This document shows positions 39,884 through 50,318 of a stretch of 59,252 bases of DNA, in pieces. Every line of letters starts with the position of its first letter. The first letter of the stretch is position 1. The stretch is from Chloroflexota bacterium (GTDB taxonomy: Bacteria > Chloroflexota > Limnocylindria > Limnocylindrales > CSP1-4). The position numbers were made by a program, and so were the translations under genes. The notes below the pieces were generated by a model. That model searched no databases. It was not told where the DNA came from and worked only from the letters and a program-made list of their open reading frames with translations. The DNA lies in the NCBI GenBank assembly GCA_005882635.1, contig VBFG01000045.1, positions 1 through 59,252 of the forward strand, read 5' to 3'.

Positions 39884-41148
39884 TGGCGGACGACACCCTC
39901 CTCGACGCAGCCGCTCCCGTCGCCGTCGAGCCGCCCTCGATCGAGGAGCTCCCCGATGCCAGCCCGGCGCGGACCGACGCCGTCATCCAGCGAGAGCCTG
40001 GCCCCGGCATCCGACTCGCCCGGCCTCACCCTCTCCGCGCCCTTCGGTCGGGGATCGGCGGCATCGCGGCCGTTGGCGTCAAGGAGCTCCGCGGCCGGGT
40101 CCGTGGCCGACGGGCCTTCGTCGTCCTGACCTTCTACCTGCTGTTCCTCGGCCTGTTCGCCTGGGCCTGGGAGCTCGTCGCAGAGCGAGCCTACGTCCAG
40201 AACGCGTCCCTCCAGGGTGGCTCGGCGGCGTTCGCGTCGGCGCTCGTCGGTCAGGAGGTGTTCGGCGCACTGGTCCTCGTCGAGACCCTCCTCGTCGTGT
40301 TCCTGGCCCCCGCGTTCACCTCCGGTGCGATCAGCCTGGAGCGCGAGAAGCAGACCCTCGACATGCTTGCTGCGACGCCGATCTCGTCACTCGCGATCGT
40401 CGTCGGCAAGCTGTTCAGCGCGCTCGCCTACGTGTTCCTCCTGATCGCGGCGTCGATCCCGCTCACGGCGATCGTCTTCGTCTTCGGTGGCGTCGGGCCG
40501 GACGACGTCCTTCGCGCGTACGCGGTCCTCATCGTGACGGCGCTCGGCCTCGGATCGCTGGGCGTGTTCATCTCGGCGGCCATGCAGCGGACGCAGGGTG
40601 CGACCGTGGTGACGTTCTTCACCGTCCTGTTCCTGACCCTCGGCACCATGTTCGGCGTCCTGTTCTGGAACACGATGGCCGGGGTGAACAGCTCCACGGG
40701 CTTCCTGACCGGCTCGACGGGAGTCGGGCCGATCAAGGGCCGTGCGCCCGAGGCCTTCCTCTGGCTCAACCCGTTCGCTGCGCAATACGACGTGATCTGC
40801 GGCGCGTCCGACGGGTACGGCGGGTGGTGCAGTCGCCTGAACACGATCACGAACGGGGCGATCTCGGTCACCGGGACCGGCCTCGGCAGTGGCATCTTCC
40901 CGACGACACCCCAGCCGATCGGCTTCGGGACCGACAACTCCGGCGCCGGGGCGGCGGTCTTCGGCAACGACCAGAAGATCGCCGCGATCGAGCCGCAGCC
41001 ATTCGGCATCCGTCGGGACACGTTCTGGCCGCGCAGCCTGCGGGCCTGGGCGATCCTGTCGGCGGTCTTCGTCCTGGCCTCGATCCAGCTAGTCTCGCCG
41101 ACCCGTCGGTGGCGCTGGCTGCATCGACCCATGAGAAGGTCGACGTGA
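39883..41148 (+). CDS. ABC-2 type permease
   Basis: 421 residues. A ~60-residue Pro/Ala-rich cytoplasmic N-terminus precedes six to seven helices: AFVVLTFYLLFLGLFAWAWELV; VFGALVLVETLLVVFLAPAFTSGAISLEREKQTLDMLAATPIS; IVVGKLFSALAYVFLLIAASIPLTAIVFVFGGV; VLIVTALGLGSLGVFISAAM; TVVTFFTVLFLTLGTMFGVLFW; and a last helix AWAILSAVFVLASIQLV. The SGAISLEREKQTLDMLAATPIS segment is the coupling helix typical of the NosY/GldF-type permeases. The extracytoplasmic insert between the last helices is long. Partner of the ATPase just upstream. Confidence 0.9.
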   Translation: MADDTLLDAAAPVAVEPPSIEELPDASPARTDAVIQREPGPGIRLARPHPLRALRSGIGGIAAVGVKELRGRVRGRRAFVVLTFYLLFLGLFAWAWELVAERAYVQNASLQGGSAAFASALVGQEVFGALVLVETLLVVFLAPAFTSGAISLEREKQTLDMLAATPISSLAIVVGKLFSALAYVFLLIAASIPLTAIVFVFGGVGPDDVLRAYAVLIVTALGLGSLGVFISAAMQRTQGATVVTFFTVLFLTLGTMFGVLFWNTMAGVNSSTGFLTGSTGVGPIKGRAPEAFLWLNPFAAQYDVICGASDGYGGWCSRLNTITNGAISVTGTGLGSGIFPTTPQPIGFGTDNSGAGAAVFGNDQKIAAIEPQPFGIRRDTFWPRSLRAWAILSAVFVLASIQLVSPTRRWRWLHRPMRRST

Positions 41149-43097
41149 CCCGGATCGGTGCTCGGTTCGACCGGATCGGCTTCTCGCGCCGCGGGCGCGG
41201 CACCGGCGATCCGGTGATCCCGCCCGATCCCCGACTGACGGTGGGCGGGCCACTCGATCCGGGCCTGCAGGCGATCCGATCCGGGCTGCTCGGGCATCGC
41301 CGGAGGCTGTGGCTGCGCCGCATCGTCCGCCGCGCCTGGCTCGGGGGAGCCGGAACGATCGTCGTGGAAGCCGCGCTCCTGGTCGTCGCCCGGCTCGTGC
41401 CGATCGAGGCGCTGCCATCGCTGGTCATTGCCGTCGCGGTCGCCGGATGTGCGGCCTTCCTGTTTGTCGCCGCCCGCTGCCGACCGAGCATCGGCGAGAC
41501 CGCTCTGGCGGTCGACGGGGAAGGTCGCCTCGGCGATCGAGTCTCGAGCGCCCTGTCGCTTGCGGTCGCCTTTCCGACCGTGGCCGGGCCCGCCACCATC
41601 GAGCTGGAGGCCGCCGACGCCGACGCCGGCGACGCGGAGGGATTCATCCGGCGCCAGCGCGCCGATGCGGCGCGATGGCTGTCGCTCGCCCCAGCCGCCC
41701 TGTTCCGCCCTCGCCTTGCCGGCCGGCCGGCCGCCGTCGCCCTCGCCGCATCACTGCTGATCGTCCCGCTCACCATCCTCCCGAATGCGCAGGACCAGGC
41801 GATCGCGGAGACACGGGCAAACCGCGAGGAGGCCCAGAAGCAGGCCACGAAGATCGACGAGATCGCCAGGGAGCTCGAGTCGAAAGGCGCCAAGCAGGAC
41901 GACCCGCGGACCCGGCTCGCGGCCGATCTCCGCGACCTGGCCGCACAGCTGCGGGCCCATCCCGAGGACCTCAAGGTGAACCTCGCCCGGCTCGGCTCGG
42001 TCGAGGCGTCACTCCATTCGCAGCTCGATCCGGGCAACGAACAGCGGGCGTCCGCGCTCACCTCGCTGAACCGATCGCTGTCGCGGACCGCCTCAGGGAA
42101 CGCGAATGCGAACAAGGATGGCGATCCGAAGGTCACCGCCGACGACCTGCAGAAGCTCGGCGAGAAGCTCGACTCGATGACGGAGGAGCAGCGCCGCGAC
42201 ATGGCTGCAGCCCTCTCCGGGCTCCAGTCGGCCGCGTCGCAGGCCGGAGGAGCCGCGAGCCAGGCCCTCCGCGACGCCGCCCAGTCGATCGCCCAGGGCC
42301 AGACGGCGGCGGCCCAGGACGCGCTGCAAAGGCTCGGCGACGCGCTCCAGGATGCCGACAACCAGGTCCAGACGAACCGCGACCTCGCCCAGGCTGCCTC
42401 GCAGCTCCAGGAGACGCGGCGAGCGCTCGCCCAGGCCGGCCAGCAGGGCCAGGCGCAGCAAGGCCAGGGGCAGGGGCAGGGTCAGCAGGGCAACCCGGCG
42501 CCCGGCTCGAGCGGACAGCCCGGACAGGGGCAGGGGCAAGGCAGTCCGGCACCAGGCCAGAGTGGCCAAGCCGGCCAGGGCCAGGGTCAAGGTCAAGGCC
42601 AGGGTCAAGGCCAGGGCCAGGGTCAGGGCCAGGGTCAGGGCCAGGGTCAGGGTCAGGGTCAGGGCCAGGGGCAGGGCCAGGGGCAGGGGCAGGGCCAAGG
42701 CCAGGCGCAAGGCCAGGGCCAAACCGGTCAGATCGGCGGCGGAGGCTCGAGCGCCCGCTCGCTCGGCCAGGCGATGGGCGGCAACCGCATCCCGGGCGCG
42801 CCGACCGGCGCGAACCGGGCCGCGACGCTCGGGCCGGACCTGTCGAGCATCGCCGACTTCAGCCGGCTCGGGAAGCCCGGCGATGCGTCCTACGTGGCGG
42901 GGACCGGGGGAGACGGCCAGATGCAACAGGGCAACCAGAGCGGCCAGGGCCAGAACAACGGCGCGCTGACCCAGTACCAGCAGGTCTTCAGCGACTTCTA
43001 CAGCTACGCCCTGACGAGCCTCGATCGCAACTACGTGCCGCTGTCGGTCAAGGACTACGTTCGCGACTACTTCAGCTCCCTCGACCCGACCCAGTGA
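41145..43097 (+). CDS. DUF4175-like membrane protein with long Gln/Gly repeat tract
   Basis: 650 residues from GTG (GTGA overlap with the permease; AAGG upstream). Three hydrophobic segments (about 58-80, PIEALPSLVIAVAVAGCAAFLFVAA and LAGRPAAVALAASLLIVPLTIL), then a helical, coiled-coil-prone region (NREEAQKQATKIDEIARELESKG...DDLQKLGEKLDSMTEEQRRDMAAALSGLQSAASQAGG). About 90 residues of QGQGQG repeats and a folded C-terminus ending FSDFYSYALTSLDRNYVPLSVKDYVRDYFSSLDPTQ follow. Layout and operon position resemble the proteobacterial DUF4175/TIGR02302 proteins found beside MoxR-VWA genes; the assignment is by architecture only. Confidence 0.8.
   Translation: MTRIGARFDRIGFSRRGRGTGDPVIPPDPRLTVGGPLDPGLQAIRSGLLGHRRRLWLRRIVRRAWLGGAGTIVVEAALLVVARLVPIEALPSLVIAVAVAGCAAFLFVAARCRPSIGETALAVDGEGRLGDRVSSALSLAVAFPTVAGPATIELEAADADAGDAEGFIRRQRADAARWLSLAPAALFRPRLAGRPAAVALAASLLIVPLTILPNAQDQAIAETRANREEAQKQATKIDEIARELESKGAKQDDPRTRLAADLRDLAAQLRAHPEDLKVNLARLGSVEASLHSQLDPGNEQRASALTSLNRSLSRTASGNANANKDGDPKVTADDLQKLGEKLDSMTEEQRRDMAAALSGLQSAASQAGGAASQALRDAAQSIAQGQTAAAQDALQRLGDALQDADNQVQTNRDLAQAASQLQETRRALAQAGQQGQAQQGQGQGQGQQGNPAPGSSGQPGQGQGQGSPAPGQSGQAGQGQGQGQGQGQGQGQGQGQGQGQGQGQGQGQGQGQGQGQGQGQAQGQGQTGQIGGGGSSARSLGQAMGGNRIPGAPTGANRAATLGPDLSSIADFSRLGKPGDASYVAGTGGDGQMQQGNQSGQGQNNGALTQYQQVFSDFYSYALTSLDRNYVPLSVKDYVRDYFSSLDPTQ
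42574..42722 (+). repeat. coding hexanucleotide tandem repeat (GGNCAG/CAGGGN, Gln-Gly)
   Basis: About 25 in-frame copies of a CAGGGC/CAGGGT-type hexamer encode (QG)n inside the DUF4175-like protein. Third-position variation (GGC, GGT, GGG; CAG, CAA) shows that the peptide repeat is under more constraint than the DNA repeat, although the array remains prone to length change in steps of two codons. Confidence 0.9.
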
Positions 43098-43140
43098 CCG
43101 TCGCCTCGGCCGTCCGCTGGCCGAAGACCCGGAGGACCCG

Positions 43141-44166
<1,026 letters not shown>

Positions 44167-44189
44167 GCGCCCGTCCGGGCGCCGCGTCC

Positions 44190-45152
44190 ATGGCGATGAT
44201 CGAGGACGGTCCGAACCGCCCGGCGGAGTCGGGCGGTCGGCCGATTCGTCCGGCGTTCCTGCCGTCGGACCTCGATCCGACCGTCTTCGACGAGGGTTTC
44301 CTCCGTCAGCTCGAGCGGCTGCTCCTGCTGATGCGATCTCCCGTCCGCGGCGGCCTCAAGGGCGGTCGCCGGAGCGTCAAGCGCGGCCAATCGGTGGAGT
44401 TCGCCGACTTCCGCGACTACGCCCTTGGCGACGACCTGCGCCAGCTCGACTGGAACGTCCTCGCCCGGCTGGAGAAGCTCTTCGTCAAGCTCTTCGTCGA
44501 GGAGGAGGACGTGACGATCACGATCCTCCTCGACGGCTCGGCCTCGATGGCGACCGGCCGGCCAGACAAGCTCCAGTTCGCGAAGCGTGCCGCGGCCGCC
44601 CTCGGCTACATCGGGCTGGCCTCCGAGGACCGCGTCGCCGTCAGCGTATTGGGCGGCCGGACGGCCCGGCGACGGATCGCCCTGCGGGGCTCGGGCCGAA
44701 TCTTCCGGCTCCTGACCGAGCTGTCCTCCATCCAGCCGGCGGACGGGCCGACGGACCTCGTCGCGGCGGCCCGGCACGCGGCCGCGCAGCTGTCCGGACG
44801 CGGCGTCGTGATCCTCCTGTCGGACCTCCTGGACCCCGCCGCGGACCGCGTCATCCGGGAGCTGGCGTCCACCCGCTCGGAGCTGATCGTCCTCCACGTC
44901 CTGTCACCCGATGAGCTCGACCCACCGCTGGAGGGGGATCTGCGCCTGGTCGATTCGGAGACCGCTGAGGGCATCGATGTGACCGCCGACCTGGCGACCA
45001 TCGACGCCTACAAGGGCCGCCTGGCGGCCTGGAAGGAGGGCTTCGCCCAGCTCGCCGCGCGGCGCCAGGCGACGTACGTGGACCTCTCGACCGAGGTGCC
45101 GCTCAACGAGCTGATCTTCGCCGAGCTCCGCCGGCGCCGGGTCGTGGCCTGA
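44190..45152 (+). CDS. DUF58 (VWA-like) protein
   Basis: 320 residues. RRSVKRGQSVEFADFRDYALGDDLRQLDWNVLARLEKLFVKLFVEEEDVTITILLDGSASM is the DUF58 signature: G-x-x-x-E-F-x-D-x-R-x-Y-x-x-G-D-D-x-R-x-I/L-D-W followed by the MIDAS-like D-G-S-A-S. The C-terminal half is a VWA-type alpha/beta fold (RGVVILLSDLLDP). Cytoplasmic, no transmembrane helix. Such proteins are the standard neighbour of MoxR and probably its client or adaptor. It is 23 bases after moxR and 15 before the BatA-like gene. Confidence 0.93.
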   Translation: MAMIEDGPNRPAESGGRPIRPAFLPSDLDPTVFDEGFLRQLERLLLLMRSPVRGGLKGGRRSVKRGQSVEFADFRDYALGDDLRQLDWNVLARLEKLFVKLFVEEEDVTITILLDGSASMATGRPDKLQFAKRAAAALGYIGLASEDRVAVSVLGGRTARRRIALRGSGRIFRLLTELSSIQPADGPTDLVAAARHAAAQLSGRGVVILLSDLLDPAADRVIRELASTRSELIVLHVLSPDELDPPLEGDLRLVDSETAEGIDVTADLATIDAYKGRLAAWKEGFAQLAARRQATYVDLSTEVPLNELIFAELRRRRVVA

Positions 45153-45167
45153 CCGGGGCCCCCGACG

Positions 45168-47291
45168 ATGCCGTTCAACGCGCCGCTCGCGCTGCTCGGC
45201 CTCCTGTTCGTACCGGCCGTCGTCGCGATGTACCTCCTCCGCCTGCGACGGACGCCGACGGTCGTTCCGTCGACCCTCCTCTGGCAGCGGCTGGCGGCGG
45301 ACGTCGAGGCGAACGCGCCGTGGCAGAAGCTGCGACGGAGCCTGCTCTTCCTCCTCCAGCTCCTGCTCGTCGTGATCCTCGCCCTCCTCGCCGCCCGCCC
45401 GTTCGTGGAGCGGCCGGCCGGGCTGGCCCGTGACCTCGTCGTCATCATCGACACGTCGGCGAGCATGGGCGCGACCGACGTCCCGCCCGATCGGCTGTCG
45501 GCCGCGCGCGAGGCCGCCAAGGAGGCGCTCAAGGACCTGCCCGCGGGCGGCAAGGTCAGCGTCATCGAGGCCGGCCGGACGGCGAGGATCGTCGCGACCG
45601 GGACGAGCGACATCGGGCGCGTCCGGCAGGCGATCGATTCGATCCGGCCCACGGTCGGCCGCGGCGATCTCGGCGACGCGCTGGCCCTCGCCCAGCAGCT
45701 GGCCGTCCAGTCGGGCGACGCCGAGATCCTCGTCGCCACGGACGCCGCGCTGGCCGTGCCGCCCACCACGAAGGTCGACGCACCGATCCGGGTCCTGCGG
45801 GTCGGGGATCCCAAGGGCAGTCGGAACCAGGCGATCGTGGCGCTGGCGGTCCGGACCGCTCCGTCGGCGGTCACCCGGTCGGTCTTCATCAGCGTCGCGA
45901 ACTTCGACCTGGAGTATGCGACCCGCCGCCTCGAGGTCTGGGGCGACGATCACCTGATCGAGACGCGGACGATCCCGATCGACGCCCAGCAGCGCGCCGA
46001 CGTCATCGTCGACGACGTCCCGGCCGAGGCCGCCACGATCGAGGTCCGCCTCGTCGCCGCCGACGACGCCGACCCCGACGCACGACCGGACCTGCTCGCC
46101 GCAGACGATCGGGCGTGGGCGGTCGTCCCACCACAGCGGACACGCAACGTCCTGGTCGTCGGCAAGGGCGACCCGTACCTCGAGACCGCTCTGTCGTACC
46201 TGCCGAACAGCCGACTCTTCGGGCTCACGCCGGCGGAATACCCGGCCGGTGCGGTCCGCAAGGACGGGACGAGCTGGGACCTGATCATCTTCGAGGGGTA
46301 TGTCCCGGCGACGCTGCCCGCGACGCCGATCCTCGCGATCGCGCCGCCGATCAGCAGCGGGCTGGGCGAGGTCGGCGGGGTCGACGCGAACCCGGCCATC
46401 GGCAGCCTGGGCACGGAGGAGCCGATCCTCCGCTTCGTCGACCTGTCGACGACGCACATCGCCGAGGCCCGACACCTGACGCTCCCGGCCTGGGCTCGAG
46501 CCGTCATCCCGGGGACGAAGAGCGCGCCCCTCCTGTACGCGGGCGTCCGGGCCGGTCTCCCGGCGGCGGTCCTGGCCTTCGAGCCGCGCCAGTCGGACCT
46601 GCCGCTCCAGGTCGCCTTCCCGATCCTCGTCGCCAACCTGACCGGTGAGCTGCTCGGCGGCTCGGCGGCCCCGACCGCCGCGGTCCGGCCGGGCGATCCG
46701 GTCACGCTGACCGTCCCGCCCGGTGCGATCGGCCTCCGGGTCGTCCGGCCCGACGGGACGGCGACCGACCTGATCCCGGGCGCGGCCGGCGGCACGTCGG
46801 TCACCTTCACTCAGTCGGACCTGCTCGGCGTCTACACCGCGACGCCGATCGCGGCCCCAGCCGCGTCGCCAGCCGCCTCTGGCCGGCCATCCGAGGCGCC
46901 GTCTGGATCGCCGACCGCGTCCGGCACGAGCTCGGCCCCCTCGCCGGCACCGTCCGGCGCCCAGGGCGTCGACCCGAACCAGCCCATCCGGTTCGCCGTC
47001 GACCTGTTCGACGTCGACGAGTCGGCCATCGCACCCGGCGCGCCCCGAGTCCTCGAGGACCTCGGCAAGCCGCAGCCCTCGCCGGGAGCCTCGGGCGCGC
47101 CCGGAGGCGGCAACAGCGCCGTCGACACGCGACCGAACGCCCGTGACGAGGTCTGGATCCCGATCGTGTTCATCGTGCTGGTCGCGCTCTGCGTCGAGTG
47201 GGCCCTGTACCACCGCGACGCGGTCCTCCGCGGCTGGCGGGGCGTCACGGGCCGGCTCGGACGGCTCCGACGCCCGGCCGGGAACGGCTGA
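45168..47291 (+). CDS. BatA-type N-terminal domain / VWA membrane protein
   Basis: 707 residues. The start MPFNAPLALLGLLFVPAVVAMYLLRLRRTPTVVPSTLLWQRLAAD...WQKLRRSLLFLLQLLLVVILALLAARPF is the aerotolerance-regulator (BatA) N-terminal two-helix unit. A VWA domain follows with MIDAS DLVVIIDTSASMGATD (about 85-100), then about 350 external residues of beta-rich sequence, a Ser/Pro/Ala-rich linker (SPAASGRPSEAPSGSPTASGTSS) and a last helix WIPIVFIVLVALCVEWALY. Its stop overlaps the next gene (TGATG). Probably a MoxR-matured envelope component. Confidence 0.9.
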   Translation: MPFNAPLALLGLLFVPAVVAMYLLRLRRTPTVVPSTLLWQRLAADVEANAPWQKLRRSLLFLLQLLLVVILALLAARPFVERPAGLARDLVVIIDTSASMGATDVPPDRLSAAREAAKEALKDLPAGGKVSVIEAGRTARIVATGTSDIGRVRQAIDSIRPTVGRGDLGDALALAQQLAVQSGDAEILVATDAALAVPPTTKVDAPIRVLRVGDPKGSRNQAIVALAVRTAPSAVTRSVFISVANFDLEYATRRLEVWGDDHLIETRTIPIDAQQRADVIVDDVPAEAATIEVRLVAADDADPDARPDLLAADDRAWAVVPPQRTRNVLVVGKGDPYLETALSYLPNSRLFGLTPAEYPAGAVRKDGTSWDLIIFEGYVPATLPATPILAIAPPISSGLGEVGGVDANPAIGSLGTEEPILRFVDLSTTHIAEARHLTLPAWARAVIPGTKSAPLLYAGVRAGLPAAVLAFEPRQSDLPLQVAFPILVANLTGELLGGSAAPTAAVRPGDPVTLTVPPGAIGLRVVRPDGTATDLIPGAAGGTSVTFTQSDLLGVYTATPIAAPAASPAASGRPSEAPSGSPTASGTSSAPSPAPSGAQGVDPNQPIRFAVDLFDVDESAIAPGAPRVLEDLGKPQPSPGASGAPGGGNSAVDTRPNARDEVWIPIVFIVLVALCVEWALYHRDAVLRGWRGVTGRLGRLRRPAGNG

Positions 47292-50263
47292 TGGGCATCG
47301 GCTTCGACGCGCCGCTGGCGTTGCTCCTGCTGATCCCGGCACTGGCGCTGACGCTCGGGTTGCACGTCGCCTCCCGGCGCCGCGTTGGCATCGGGCGGCG
47401 GCGCCTGGCGGTCATCATCCGGACGCTCCTCCTCGCTGCGCTCGTCCTGGCCCTGGCCGGCTTCCGCCTGGTCCTGCCGGTCGACCGCCTCGCGACCGTC
47501 TACGTCGTCGACCTGTCGGATTCGGTCGGCCAGGCCGGCCGTGAGGATGCGCTCGCCTGGCTCCGCGAGAGCCTCAAGGCAATGCCGGACGGCGACGTGG
47601 CGGGGATCGTGGGCTTCGGGCGCGGCGCGCTCGTCGAGCGGCTGCCCCAGGAGGTCCGCGAGATCGACCGGATCGCTTCGACCCCCGTTCGGTCGGCCAC
47701 CGACATCGGCGCGGCGCTCCGGCTGGCGTCCGCGCTCTTCCCGGACGACGCCCAGAAGCGGATCGTCCTCCTGTCGGACGGGAACGACACGACGGGCGCG
47801 GGCCAGTCGGAGGCCGCCCTCGCGGCGGCGCGCGGCGTCCAGATCGAGACGCGGGCGATCGGCCTCGGGGCGGCGAACGAGGTCCTCGTCGAACGGCTGA
47901 CGACCCCGTCCACCGCCCGGATCGGCGAGGAGCTCGAGGCCGTGGCCGACGTCTCATCGACCGTCGCCCAGCCGGCCACGATCCGCCTCTACGCCGATGG
48001 CGTCCAGGTCGCCGAGAAGACGGTCGATCTCGCGGTCGGCTCGACCCGGGTGACGTTCCTCGTCAAGCCGACGGAAGCCGGCTTCCACACGTTCCGGGCG
48101 ACGGTCGAGGCCGGCCGCGACACCTTCAACCAGAACAACCGCGCGGACTCCGACACGATCGTCAAGGGTAAGCCGCGGGTCCTCGTCCTGGCCGGGGACG
48201 AGAAGGTGGCGAAGGAGCTCGTGTCGGCCCTCGAGGCCGAGCGCCAGAAGGTCGACACGCTGATCCCCGAACAGCTCCCGAGCGGGATCGAGGGACTCCT
48301 GAGCTACGACAGCATCGTTCTCGTCGACGTCTCCCGGCTGCGCTTATCGAACGAGCAGCTGACGGCGCTCCAGCAGTACGTCCGCGACTTCGGCAAGGGT
48401 CTGGTGATGATCGGCGGCCCGAAGAGCTACGGCGCCGGCGGCTATACCGACACGCCGATCGAGGAGACGCTCCCGGTCGACATGGGTGTCAAGGACCAGC
48501 AGAAGCAGCCCGATGTCGCGCTGGTCGTCGTCATCGACAAGTCCGGCTCGATGGACGCCTGCCACTGCAACTCGTTCGACCGGGGCGCCGGCTCGCCACT
48601 CCAGGGCGTCCGCAAGGTCGACATCGGGAAGGAGGCGATCCTGCGCGCCGCGGCGGCGATGACCGCCCGCGACCAGCTCGGCGTGGTCGCCTTCGACGAG
48701 AGCGCTCACTGGGTGGTCCGGACGCAGCCACTGGGCGGGATCAGCGACCTGCGCGGCGCGATCGCCGGGATCCAGCCGCTGGGCCAGACCAACATCTTCG
48801 CCGGGCTCGACCAGGCGGTGAAGGCGCTCGAGGGGACGACGGCGACCCGCCGTCACATCATCCTCCTGACCGACGGCTGGTCGACGTCCGGCCAGTACGA
48901 CGCGATCCTGGCCCAGATGAAGGCTGACGGGATCACCCTGTCAACGGTGGGTGCCGGCGGCGGGGCGAACCCATTCCTCGCGTCGCTGGCCCAGAAGGGC
49001 GGCGGCCGGTTCTATCCGGCGGTGAACCCGGCGACGATCCCCGACATCTTCCTGAAGGAGACGCAGCAGGTCGCCGGCCAGCAGATCGTCGAGGAGTCGT
49101 TCCACCCGATCCTGACCTCCCAGTCGCCGATCCTCCGCGGGATCGACGCATTGCCGCAGCTGCTCGGCTACAACGGGACGACGGCCAAGGCGGCGGCCCA
49201 GACGGTCCTCGTCACCGCCCGCGACGACCCCCTCCTCGCCCAGTGGCAGTACGGGCTCGGTCGGTCCGTGGCCTGGACCTCGGACTCGACGGGTCGCTGG
49301 GCAAAGAGCTGGATCGGCTGGAACGGGTTCTCGAAGTTCTTCAGCCAGCTCGTGTCGTGGACGTTCCCGGGCGAGGAGACGGGCGGCATCGAGGCCAGCT
49401 TCGTGTCCGACGGCAACCGGACGAAGCTCCGCGTGGAGAGCGTGGCCGAGGACGGCTCGCCGCGGGACTTCTACGCGACGGCGGTGGCGATGACGACACC
49501 GGACCTCACGTCGAAGGCGGTCGGCCTGTCGCAGGTCGCGCCCGGAGTCTACGAGGCGCCCCTCGGCGAGATCGACCCGGGTGCCTATGTCATCCGGGTC
49601 TCGCAGACGCGGCCGGGGTCGGCTGCGCTCGGGCGGACGCTGGGCCTCGTGGCGCCGACGCCGGCGGAGTACCGCGTCCTCGGCACGAACGAAGCATTCC
49701 TCGCGACCCTCCGGTCGGCGACCGCCGGACGGGCGATCGAGACGCCCGAGCAGCCGTGGATCCACGACCTCAAGACGAACGCGGCATCGACGGATCTGTG
49801 GCCGACGCTGCTGATCCTGGCCCTGATCCTGTGGCCGCTCGACATCGCCCTGCGCCGGGTGTCGGTGGGCCGGCGGGAGCTGGCGGACGCGCGGCGCTGG
49901 CTGGCCGGTGGCTGGCGCCGGTCGATGGCGCCGCGGACCTCGGAGGTCGCCGGGATGCTCGCCGCGCGGGATCGCGCCGCCGGATCCGAGGCCCGCGCGG
50001 CACTCCTGCGGAGCGACGACGCGACGACGACTGCTGCGGCGTCGACCACACCGGTGCCGGTGAAAGCCACCGCCGGTGCCTCGGCCTCTCAGCCGTCCGC
50101 CCCGTCGGCCTCGGCCCCGCCGGCGACGCGACCCGAGCCGGCAACGCGACCCGAGCCGGCAACGCGACCCGAGCCGGCAACGCGACCCGAGCCTTCGACG
50201 GCCGACGATGGCGACACGCTGTCGCGCCTGCGCGACGCGAAGCGCCGCGCCCGGGACCGCTGA
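47291..50263 (+). CDS. double-VWA membrane protein with GATase-like domain
   Basis: 990 residues. An N-terminal BatA/BatB-like helix pair (FDAPLALLLLIPALALTLGLHVA; LAVIIRTLLLAALVLALAGFRLVL) leads into a first VWA domain (VYVVDLSDSVGQ, LLSDGNDTTGAG). A class-I-GATase-like segment follows (KPRVLVLAGDEKVAKELVSAL...LQQYVRDFGKGLVMIGGPKSYGAGGY), then a second VWA domain with an intact MIDAS (VALVVVIDKSGSMDACHC...QTNIFAGLDQAVKAL...LLTDGWST). A beta-rich region, a C-terminal helix (LWPTLLILALILWPLDIALRR) and a cytoplasmic ATRPEP-repeat tail complete it. The first VWA has D-x-S-D-S rather than D-x-S-x-S followed by Met. Last gene of the tightly overlapped operon. Confidence 0.9.
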   Translation: MGIGFDAPLALLLLIPALALTLGLHVASRRRVGIGRRRLAVIIRTLLLAALVLALAGFRLVLPVDRLATVYVVDLSDSVGQAGREDALAWLRESLKAMPDGDVAGIVGFGRGALVERLPQEVREIDRIASTPVRSATDIGAALRLASALFPDDAQKRIVLLSDGNDTTGAGQSEAALAAARGVQIETRAIGLGAANEVLVERLTTPSTARIGEELEAVADVSSTVAQPATIRLYADGVQVAEKTVDLAVGSTRVTFLVKPTEAGFHTFRATVEAGRDTFNQNNRADSDTIVKGKPRVLVLAGDEKVAKELVSALEAERQKVDTLIPEQLPSGIEGLLSYDSIVLVDVSRLRLSNEQLTALQQYVRDFGKGLVMIGGPKSYGAGGYTDTPIEETLPVDMGVKDQQKQPDVALVVVIDKSGSMDACHCNSFDRGAGSPLQGVRKVDIGKEAILRAAAAMTARDQLGVVAFDESAHWVVRTQPLGGISDLRGAIAGIQPLGQTNIFAGLDQAVKALEGTTATRRHIILLTDGWSTSGQYDAILAQMKADGITLSTVGAGGGANPFLASLAQKGGGRFYPAVNPATIPDIFLKETQQVAGQQIVEESFHPILTSQSPILRGIDALPQLLGYNGTTAKAAAQTVLVTARDDPLLAQWQYGLGRSVAWTSDSTGRWAKSWIGWNGFSKFFSQLVSWTFPGEETGGIEASFVSDGNRTKLRVESVAEDGSPRDFYATAVAMTTPDLTSKAVGLSQVAPGVYEAPLGEIDPGAYVIRVSQTRPGSAALGRTLGLVAPTPAEYRVLGTNEAFLATLRSATAGRAIETPEQPWIHDLKTNAASTDLWPTLLILALILWPLDIALRRVSVGRRELADARRWLAGGWRRSMAPRTSEVAGMLAARDRAAGSEARAALLRSDDATTTAAASTTPVPVKATAGASASQPSAPSASAPPATRPEPATRPEPATRPEPATRPEPSTADDGDTLSRLRDAKRRARDR
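50126..50197 (+). repeat. four 18-base tandem repeats (ATRPEP)
   Basis: ACGCGACCCGAGCCGGCA occurs three times exactly, plus a fourth diverged copy, encoding TRPEPA units in the disordered C-terminal tail of the double-VWA protein. Confidence 0.9.
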
Positions 50264-50318
50264 CGCTCCTGCGGCCTGCGGCGTCGGTCTCGGACTCGCC
50301 GGTGTACGCTCGCCCTCG

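Noticed and set aside
42574-42722. CRISPR-like or noncoding satellite repeat
   Set aside because: Units are 6 bases, contiguous and in frame inside a coding sequence; there are no spacers and no cas genes.
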